Below are positions 55,401-64,000 of a stretch of 64,000 nucleotides of DNA, in pieces. The notes under the pieces were generated by a model, which ran no database searches, was not told where the DNA came from, and saw only the letters and a list, made by a program, of their open reading frames with translations. Origin of the DNA: Closterium sp. Naga37s-1 (Eukaryota > Streptophyta > Zygnematophyceae > Desmidiales > Closteriaceae); assembly GCA_947471745.1 (NCBI GenBank), contig CANJKZ010001237.1:2090001-2154000 (forward strand), written 5' to 3'. A program made the position numbers and the translations under genes. The stretch's first letter is position 1. Each line of letters begins with the position of its first letter.

Positions 55401-57085
55401 CCCAAGCGTCGGTGTGCCGTTGCCCAATCTTTCTCCCCAGATCTGGCCGACACTAACACACCAACGGCTCCCACGGCATTGCACTCCCCCTGGGATGCAG
55501 ACCCCTCTCTAGCCTGCCCCCCACTGTGCCACGCCAATGCCGGCAGCTGCCACATAGACATCCTTGCTCTCGTGCAAATCCCAAAGCACCCGGATGCCCA
55601 GCTGCCCCTTGTAAGTGCGTGCCCCATCCGTGCTAGTACTCACCCCAGCCTTGGCGAGCTTACGGAGGGAGATGAGGTTGGCCTTGAGGTCGGGAACGAG
55701 GAGAACGTTGTGCAGCACCACCGGCTTGCCATCCGCTCCCTTGAATGTAGCTCATCCCGCACCAGCCACCTTCAACGCGTGTCCAGAGGCAGAGCACACC
55801 TCAGAGATTGGTGCAGAGCGTAGGTCGTCTAGCAGGTCCTTGCGCGGCGTCATCGTCCACGCAGCGCCCGTGTCCAACACCCAAAAGTCCAGGGGGTGCA
55901 GCTCTGCTCCAACCTTGGCACTCCTTCGTCTCCAACATGGAAGAACTGGCCTGCGGTGCGCTCCTTTTTCTTCTCAGCACCGCCTCTGCCTTTCGGGTTG
56001 TCGTCGGACGAATCTGCGACCATGTTCACGCCGATTATCTGGTTGCTCTGAGCGCCGCCATCCTGATGGCGATTCTGGGGGGTCCATCCTTTGGGTTTCT
56101 TATAACACAACAACCAGGGATGCCCCTCCTTCTCACAATACCAGCAGCTCCCTTTCATTTTGCCACCAGCACCCGATCTGCCCCCACGTCCAGATTTCCC
56201 ACCGCGACCCCAACCGGTACCTCCTTGTTGGTCGTTGGAGTCGTCGTCCTTCTTTGCACCGCGACCAGCGCCACCGAAGCCACGTCCTCTGCCACGTTTG
56301 CCACCTTGCATGCCGTAGCCGCTGCTGCCGTTGTCTCCACCCCTCAGTTGGCGGCGACAGAAGTCCTCTTCCAGAATATTCGTCCGCACCCACTCGAGCG
56401 TCCACAAGCTCTGGTTCTGCGGCAGGCTCAATCCGCTCGTGAATTGAAGCCACGATTCCAGCAGCAGCGACAGCATCTTCAAGCACTTGGTCTGCTCCGG
56501 ATAGGTGATTCCCGCGGTCGCCAACTTCACGTAGAGGTCGCGCATTTTGTCCAAAACATGTTGCACCGGCTCTCCCTCACTCGGACGCAGCGCGGAGAGC
56601 TCCCTCTCCATCATGAGCGTCGCGGCAACGGAGGTTGCTCCTTCAGCACGGTCCACGCCTTCGGACCGCACTTATCCTCCAGCAGCAGGTGGATGACGTG
56701 GTGTCGCTGGTTCAGCTCCAAACTCTGCGACATGAAGTAGTATCCAGCCGAGGAGCGCTCGTCCCATTCTTCCTGCAGCGCGGGGTAACTCGGTCTAGGA
56801 TCCTCCCCAATCATTAGTTTCAGCAATCCAATCTGACGGAAATATAGTTGCATTTTCCAGGCCCAATCATCATAGCCCTCACCATTGAACTTCTCGACGG
56901 TGAAGTTTTTTAGCACCTCCTTGATCAGCGAGCCCTGGTTTGTTCGCGCTCCCCTTGGCGCCGAAACACCAGAATCTTGGCTGCCGCTACGATCTTGGGC
57001 TGAAGATTCACTAGCTTCCGCCGAATCCTTTCCCGCCGTAGCTACCTATATCGAGGATCGCTATAACGCAGCTCTGATACCAGCT

Positions 57086-58184
57086 TGTTGGTGTAAGGGC
57101 CTAATAAACTCAGGTTATTAAGACGTAATCCAACTTAAAACCTCTCCTCGGGGTCACCTCCAAGGGTCCCTGAGTGCTTGGTACAGGACCAGCCCCTATC
57201 CTCGGGTCCGAGTATGTAGAGAGAGGGATCAAGAGGGATCAAGAGGGACCAAAACAGCAAGAGTACCTTGAACGTTGCGCAGCGTGCCGTGCAGACCGTC
57301 GATCGGATTAAGCTGAGAATTCACTATATCGAAGCTCACTCTAAGAGCTTTAAAATAAACCAAGTTGCCTCGTGAAAAGTTCTGCCATTGCAGAGTTATG
57401 GCTCAGACAGCGTTTGCCTAGCGTCGTAGTGCTAGCGTGCTAGCATTGACTCGGTAGCATTCTGCCGTCGCACCGTGTAGAAACGAAATTCTAGCAAGGA
57501 AGGAATTCGCTTGAATCAATTTCATTATATCCAGATACAAACAGAGAAGGAATAAATAGTTCTAGCTAGCAAGGACCTTGGGAATCAACCTGGGAACAAC
57601 CAGGGATGATCCCAAATAATTCCAAGCAACAGAACCAACCTGGTTGGACAAAACAGCAGGTGTTAGGTTGGTAAACAACCTTTGGTTCTGTTTTTCCAAC
57701 CTGGGAAAACAACAACCAGGTTCAGGTCCTAAAAACATAACCTGTTTTGTCTTTGCCCAACCAGCCAAATGCTGGTTCCGCTGGTTTCCCCTGGCCCTGT
57801 AGCATGCAGATACTGACAAACAACATCCAACCTTCACCTAAATTGTACCCCTATATAGTTCCTGCCCTGCTATACTATAGTTAACCAAACAAAACAGTAC
57901 AATTTCGAGTTGGATATAACTGAATCTGCGCAATCAATTCAACCAAACTGCAAAGCTTCTATCTTGGGTTCCTTTTGCGAGCTCGTCCTTTCTGCTTGCA
58001 CTGTTCATAGCGCGTACAATGTTGTGCCGAAGCGCACATTGCGCGAGTACCTGCAAATGCATCAAGCGAAAATTGCGAAAGCAAACAAACACACGAACAT
58101 TCCATTCACACCCAAATGCATTCGCACACGCATACTCGTACAAACAAACGGCAGGATGTCATGCAATGTGAATTTGCACCCAAG
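57086..58184 (-). repeat. 1.1-kb LTR (right)
   Basis: About 1,099 bp, very similar to the left copy; passes directly into satellite with a slightly shortened end. Confidence 0.88.
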
Positions 58185-58400
58185 AGTTGGTACCAAGAGA
58201 AAGTGCGTTTCTTACCAATATGGTTGGTACCAAGAGTAAGTGTGTTACTTACCTATATGGTTGGTACCAAGGGTAAGTGCGTTACTTACCGATATGGTTG
58301 GAACTAAGAGTATGTGGGTTACTTACCCATATAGTTATTACAAGGAATAAGTACTTTACTTACCCATATGGTGGGTACTAGGAGTAAGTGCGTTACTTAC
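58185..58400 (+). repeat. 37-bp satellite array, segment 3
   Basis: About six monomers between the copia element and an unassigned insert. Confidence 0.93.
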
Positions 58401-59236
58401 TGTCCGAATCCCTTCCCTCTGCCCCTTTTGCTCTTCCTCACAAGTGACTTGCTGACCCCCACCTCTGTTGACACCCCTTTGCTTGCCCCTCTAACCTTCC
58501 ACTCCCCCTTCTCTACCTTCCCCTTTACTGTTGGAATGCCTTCCCTCTGCTCCTTTGTGCTGATTCGGGTGATGCTTCCGGCCTAACTTTCCTGTGCAGC
58601 TGCTACTCTTCCTTTCAGGCCACCCTCTCTCCCCTTCCCTTATTCTTCCCCAACTTCACCCCACTTTCTCCTTGCCCTTGCCTCGTTCTGGTTCTGCTCT
58701 GACCATTCCTAAGCTTTGATCCTTCCTAATCCATTCTTACTGCTGTTATGGCTCCGCTAGGTACTGCTTATCTTGAGAATAGAAATCACAGTAATTATGA
58801 AAGCATTGGCAGTCCCATGGCCCAGGTTCCCCTTATGCCTTCCACATCCAACCCTAGCTAGGCAACTCCATACTACGAAAACAGTTACCCTAGCTTGCCA
58901 TCCAGATCTTCACACTGCCTTCTCCAGCTGGCGGCAGTGACTTCGAGCTTCTCCTGAACTCGGTGTCTGCAAAGCAAGCGAAAACAAATACATGCACACC
59001 ATACAAGCATCACGCTCGCCAACCCACCCACTCGCACCCTCCTATACACACAGTTACCACTCCACCTTCGTCGCCCAGTTCGCCGCCCCTTGCTGTTTCT
59101 TACCCTGCTGCTTCACACACTGCTGAGTTACACGCCCGCGCTTCCCACTGACCCACCTTGTACTCGCGGCTCAGCCCCTCGATTATGTACAAAATATACA
59201 GGGTCCCCCGTTACACCCTGCCAAAACCCTCTGTCA
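58401..59236. other. Unassigned 0.8-kb insert in satellite
   Basis: T/C-rich sequence without a gene or recognised family. It begins TGTCCGAATCC and ends CCCTCTGTCA, so it has TG...CA-type edges, but I find no PBS, target duplication or second copy. It could be a decayed LTR remnant. Confidence 0.4.
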
Positions 59237-59503
59237 GAATTACCAGGAATACGTGCGTTACTTACCGATATGGTTGGTACCAATTGTAAGTGCGTTACTT
59301 ACCGATATGGTTGGTACCAATAGTAAGTGCGTTACTTACCTATATGATTGGTACCAAGGGTAAGTGCGTTACTTACCAATATGGTTGGAACCAAGAGTAA
59401 GTAAGTTACTTACCCATATGGATGTTATGAGGAGTAAGTGCGTTTACTTACCCATATGGTTGATAACAAGAGGAAGTGCGTTACTTCCTGATATGGTTGG
59501 TAC
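59237..59503 (+). repeat. 37-bp satellite array, segment 4
   Basis: About seven monomers, ending at a solo LTR. Confidence 0.93.
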
Positions 59504-60596
59504 TGTTGGTGTAAGGGCCTAATAAACTCAGGCTATTAAGACTTAATCGAAATCAAAACCTCTCCTCGGGGTCACCTCCAAGGGTCCTTGGGTGCCTGGT
59601 ACAAGACCAGCCCCTATTCTCGGGTCCGGGTTTGTAGAGAGAGGAGTCAAGAATGACATAGCCAAATAGGCAAGAGTACCTTGAACGTCGCGCAGCGTAT
59701 CGTGCAGACCGTCGACCAGTTTAAGCTGAGAATTCGCTATATCGAAGCTCACTTTAAGAGCTTAAGAATAAGCCAAGTGGCCACGCAAAAAGTTATGCCA
59801 TTGCAGAGTTATGGCTCGGGCAGTGTTTGCCTAGCGTCGTAGTGCTAGCGTTCTAGCGTTGACTCGGTAGCATTCTGCCGTCGCACCGCGTAGAAACGAA
59901 ATTCCAGCAAAGAAGGAATTCGCTTGAATCAATTTTACTATATCCAGGTACAAACAGAGAAGGAATAAATAGTTCTAGCTAGCAAGGACCTTGGGAATCA
60001 ACCTGGGAACAACCAGGTTTGATCCCAAATAATTCCAAGCAACAGAACCAACCTGGCTGGACAAAACAGCAGGTGGTAGGTTGGTAAACAACCTCTGGTT
60101 CTGTTTTTCCAACATGGGAAAACAACAACCAGGTTCAGGTTCTAAAAACTGAACCTCTTTTGTCTTTGCCCAACCAGCCAAATGCTGGTTCCGCTGGTTT
60201 CCCCTGGCCCTGTAGCATGCAGATACAGACAAACAACATCCAACCTTCACCTAAATTGTACCTCTATAGTGCCTGCCCTGCTACACTATAGTCAACCAAA
60301 CAAAACAGTACAATTTCGAGTTGGATAGAACTGAATCTGCGCAATCAATTCAACCAAACTGCAAAGCTTCGATCTTGGGTTCCTTTGCGAGCTCGTCGTT
60401 TCTGCTTGCACTGTTCATAGCGCATACAATGTTGTGCCGAAGCGCACATTGCGCGAGTACCTGCAAATGCATCAAGCGAAAAATTGCGAAAGCAAACAAA
60501 CACACGAACATTCCATTCACACACAAATGCATTCGCACACGCATACTCGTACAAACAGACGGCACGATGTTGTGCAATGTGAATTTGCACCCAACA
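59504..60596 (-). mobile_element. Solo 1.1-kb LTR in satellite
   Basis: 1,093 bp, the same LTR family as 51335-52427 and 57086-58184, with no internal region. GGTAC is duplicated on both sides (59499-59503 and 60597-60601), so this was a separate insertion that later lost its inside by LTR-LTR recombination. Small differences from the other two copies suggest a different age. Confidence 0.92.
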
Positions 60597-63500
60597 GGTA
60601 CCAGGAATAAGTGCGTTTCTTACCCATATGGTTTGTACCAAGAGTAAGTGCGTTACCTACCGATATGGTTGGTACCAGGAATAAGTGCGTTACTTACCCA
60701 TATCTTTGGTATCAAGAGTAAGTGCGTTACATACCCATATGGTTGGTACCAGAAGTGAGTGCGTTACTTACCGATATGGTTGGTACCACGAATTAGTGCG
60801 CTACTTACCGATATGGTTGGTACCAAGAGTAAGTGCGTTACTTACCGATATGGTTGGTACCAAGAGTGTGTACGTTACTTACCCATATGTTTGGTATCAG
60901 GAGTAGGTGCCTTACATTCCCATATGGTTGGTACCAGGAATAAGTGCGTTACTTACCCATATGGTTTGTACCAAGAAAAAGTGCGTTACTTACCAATATG
61001 GTTGGTACTAGGAATAAGTGCGTTACTTACCTATATGTTTGGTATCAAGAGTAAGTGCGTTACATACCCATATGGTTGGTACCAGAAGTGAGTGCGTTCT
61101 TTACCGATATGGTTGGTACCAAGAGTAAGTACGTTACTTACCCATATGTTTGGTATCAGGAGTAAGTGCCTTACATACCCATATGGTTGGTACCAAGAGT
61201 AACTGCGTTACCTACCGATATGGTTGGTACCAAGAGTAAGTGCGTTACTTACCGATATGGTTGGTACCAGGAATATGTGCATTACTTACTGATTTCGTTG
61301 GTATCAAGAGTAAGTGGGTTACATAACCATATGGGTAGGTAGCGCAGTTATTTATGGTACCAACCATATCGGTAAGTAACTCACCCACTCTTGGTACGAA
61401 TCAACCAAGAGTAATTGCGTTACGTACAGATATGGTTGGTACCAGGAGTAAGTGTGTTACTTATCCGTATGGTTGGTTCCAATGGTAAGTGCGTCACTTA
61501 CCGATATGGTTGGTACCAAGAGTAAGTACGTTACTTACCCATATGGTTGGTACCAGGAGTAGGTGCGTTACTTAGTGATATGGTTTGTACCAAGAGTTAG
61601 TGCGTTACTTACCCATGTGGTTGGTACCAAGAGTAAGTGCGTTACTTACCTATATGGTTGGTACCAAGAGTAAGTGTGTTACTTACCCATATGGTTGGTA
61701 CCAAAGTAAGTGTGTTCCTTATCCATATGGTTGGTACCAAGAGTTCGCGCGTTACGTACCCATATGGTTCGTACCACGAGTAAGTGCGTTACTTACCGAT
61801 ATGGTTGGTACCAAGAGTAAGTGTCTTACTTACCTATATGGTTGGTACTAGGAGTAAGTGCGTTACTTACCGGTATGGTTGGTACCAGGAACAAGTGCAT
61901 TACATGCCCATATGGTTGGTACCAGGAGTGAGTGCGTTACTTACCGATATGGTGGGTACCACGAATAAGTGCGCTACTTACCCATATGGTTCGTACCAGA
62001 AGTAAGTGCGTTACTTACCGATATGGTTGGTACCAAGAGTTAGTGCGTTACTTACCCATGTGGTTGGTACCAAGAGTAAGTGCGTTACTTACCGATATGG
62101 TTGGTACCAAGAGTAAGTGTGTTACTTACCCATATGGTTGGTACCAAGAGTAAGTGCGTTACTTACTGATATGGTTGGTACCAGGAATAAGTGCGTTACT
62201 TACCCATATGGTTGGTATCAAGACTAAATGCGTTACATACCCATATGGTTGGTACCAAGAGTGAGTGCGTTACTTACCGATATGGTTGGTACCACGAATA
62301 AGTGCGCTACTTATGCATATGGTTGGTACCAAGAGTAAGTGCGTTACTTTTTTATATGGTTGGTACCAAGAGTTAGTGCATTACTTACCCATGTGGTTGG
62401 TAAGAGGAGTAAGTGCGTTATTTACCCATATGGTTGGTACCAAGAGCAAGTATGTTACTTACCCATATGGTTGGTACCAAGAGTAAGTGCGTTACTTATC
62501 CATATGGTTGGTACTGAGAGTAAGTGCGTAACTTACCCATATGGTTGGTACCAAGATGAAGTGCGTTACGTACCCATATGGTTGGTACCAAGAGTAAGTG
62601 CGTTGCTTACCGAAGTGCATTACTTACCGATATGTTGGTACCAAGATTAAGTGTGTTATTTACCTATATGGTTGGTACCAAGAGTAAGTGTGTTACTTAC
62701 CTATATGGTTGGTACGAGGAGTAAGTGCGTTACTTACCGGTATGGTTGGTACGAGGAATATGTGCGTTACATGCCCATATGGTTGGTACCAGGAGTGAGT
62801 GTGTTACTTACCGATATGGTTGGTACCACAAATTAGTGCGCTACTTACCCATATGGTCGGAACCAAGAGCAATTGCGCTACGTACCCATATGGTTCGTAC
62901 CAGGAGTAAGTGCGTTACTTACCGATATGGTTGGTACCAAGAGTTAGTGCGGTACTTACCCATGTGGTTGGTACCAAGAGTAAGTATCTTACTTGCCGAT
63001 ATGGTTGGTACCAAGGGTAAGTGTGTTACTTACCCATATGGTTGGTACCAAAAGCAAACGCGTTTACTCACCCATATGGTTGGTACCAAGAGTAAGTGCG
63101 TTACTTACCGATATGGTTGGTACCAGGAATAAGAGCTTTACTTACCCATATGGTTGGTATCAAGACTAAATGCGTTACATACCCATATGGTTGGTACCAG
63201 GAGTGAGTGCGTTGCTTACCGATATGGTTGGTACCTCGAATAAGTGCGCTACTTATGCATATGGTTGGTACCAAGAGTAAGTGCGTTACTTTTTTATATG
63301 GTTGGTACCAAGAGTTAGTGCATTACTTACCCATGTGGTTGGTAAGAGGAGTAAGTGCGTTATTTACCCATATGGTTGGTACCAAGAGCAAGTGTTTTAC
63401 TTACCTATATGGTTGGTACCAAGAGTAAGTGCGTTACTTATCCGTATGGTTGGAACTGAGAGTAAGTGCGTAACTTACCCATATGGTTGGTACCAAGATG

Positions 63501-64000
63501 AAGTGCGTTACGTACCCATATGGTTGGTACCAAGAGTAAGTGCGTTGCTTACCGAAGTGCGTTACTTACCGATATGTTGGTACCAAGATTAAGTGTGTTA
63601 TTTACCTATATGGTTGGTACCAAGAGTAAGTGTGTTACTTACCTATATGGTTGGTACTAGGAATAAGTGCGTTACTTACCGGTATGGTTGGTACGAGGAA
63701 TAAGTGCGTTACATGCCCATATGGTTGGTACCAGGAGTGAGTATGTTACTTACGGATATGGTTGGTACCACAAATAAGTGCGCTACTTACCCATATGGTC
63801 GGAACCAAGAGCAATTGCGTTACGTACCCATATGGTTCGTACCAGGAGTAAGTGCGTTACTTACCGATATGGTTGGTACCAAGAGTAAGTGTGTTACTTA
63901 CCCATATGGTTGGTACCAAGAGAAAGTGCGTTACCTACCGATATGGTTGGTACCAGGAATAAGTGCGTTACTTACCCATATGGTTGGTATCAAGACTAAA
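60597..64000 (+). repeat. 37-bp satellite array, segment 5, with higher-order structure
   Basis: About 90 monomers, continuing beyond the window. A rare variant block (CTTTTTTATATGG, followed by CCCATGTGG, GGTAAGAGG and a short CGAAGTGC monomer) occurs at about 62347 and again at about 63289, 942 bp later. The marker GGTATCAAGACTAAA ends at 62228, 63170 and 64000 (spacings 942 and 830, the latter three monomers fewer). A block inverted relative to its neighbours lies near 61340-61395. Confidence 0.95.

Larger units (their letters stand above)
51335..58184 (-). mobile_element. Ty1/copia LTR retrotransposon with 1.1-kb LTRs, minus strand
   Basis: Long LTRs at 51335-52427 and 57086-58184 (TGTTGGTGTAAGGG...CACCCAACA) share well over 90% identity. 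PBS TGGTATCAGAGC (minus) at 57071-57082; a purine tract adjoins the left LTR. Parts on the minus strand: gag (about 56.9-55.9 kb, VEKFNGEGYDDWAWKMQL, zinc knuckle CWYCEKEGHPWLLC), protease (about 55.8-55.65 kb), GAG-pre-integrase/integrase (about 55.45-54.6 kb, RTDRGGEFLG, NGVAERANR), RT (about 54.0-53.2 kb, YVDN) and RNase H (about 53.0-52.5 kb). Unlike the GC-rich copia group it has no repetitive leader or linker. Broken, roughly three to five breaks. No clear target duplication at the two ends, so the ends may come from recombination. Confidence 0.9.

Noticed and set aside
42369-64000. Many 60-135 residue frames with YPYGWYQE / LPIWLVPRVS / THMVGTKSKCVT repeats
   Set aside because: They are the three registers of a 37-bp satellite; no start context, stops are scattered, and composition is explained by the DNA repeat.
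42369-64000. CRISPR-like array
   Set aside because: Monomers are contiguous with no unique spacers, and the context is eukaryotic.

Overview
The window is nuclear DNA from a member of the green-plant lineage. The evidence is plant-type host genes with spliceosomal introns, TTTAGGG telo-box motifs, Ty1/copia elements primed by initiator tRNA-Met, a pogo-type DNA transposon and a centromere-like satellite. The copia proteins and the mixed algal/plant character suggest a streptophyte alga (possibly Closterium-like), but that is a guess from pattern memory and was not tested.

Layout. 1-7319: two head-to-head paralogous genes with SAP domains share a 2 kb intergenic region. The right-hand one is complete (7 exons, about 860 codons). 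It carries a long 18-bp in-frame repeat, a retroelement-type C-terminal domain and an unusual number of partial tandem copies of its own exons. 8598-10304: three apparently identical 569-bp tandem units, each with a 114-residue secreted/ER coiled-coil reading frame. 10662-28886: a pogo DNA transposon with matching terminal inverted repeats and a TA target duplication. It is interrupted twice: by a non-coding LTR element (10761-18920) that itself contains a young copia element (11038-17933), and by a second copia element (20524-27451) inside the transposase exon. The right pogo end lies 8 bp beyond the stop codon of a minus-strand signal-peptide/coiled-coil gene (28895-30941). 31722-32825: a minus-strand bHLH transcription factor. 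33122-33496: a 375-bp LTR element (SMART/TRIM class) whose LTR-PBS junction resembles a tRNA. 34220-42368: three truncated copia fossils.

From 42369 to the right edge the DNA is a tandem satellite of about 37 bp per monomer. It is interrupted by a 6.9 kb copia element (43862-50729), another with 1.1 kb LTRs (51335-58184), an unassigned 0.8 kb insert and a solo LTR with a clean 5-bp target duplication. Near the right edge the satellite shows a higher-order period of about 942 bp. This resembles a pericentromeric or centromeric array invaded by LTR elements.

The host genes do not form an operon or obvious pathway: one complete and one partial SAP gene, two kinds of signal-peptide coiled-coil gene and one bHLH gene. 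The most interesting items are the tRNA-like module in the SMART element, the triple nesting inside pogo, the repeated short-range exon duplications, the retroelement-type domain fused to a SAP protein, and the palindrome-rich satellite with higher-order structure.
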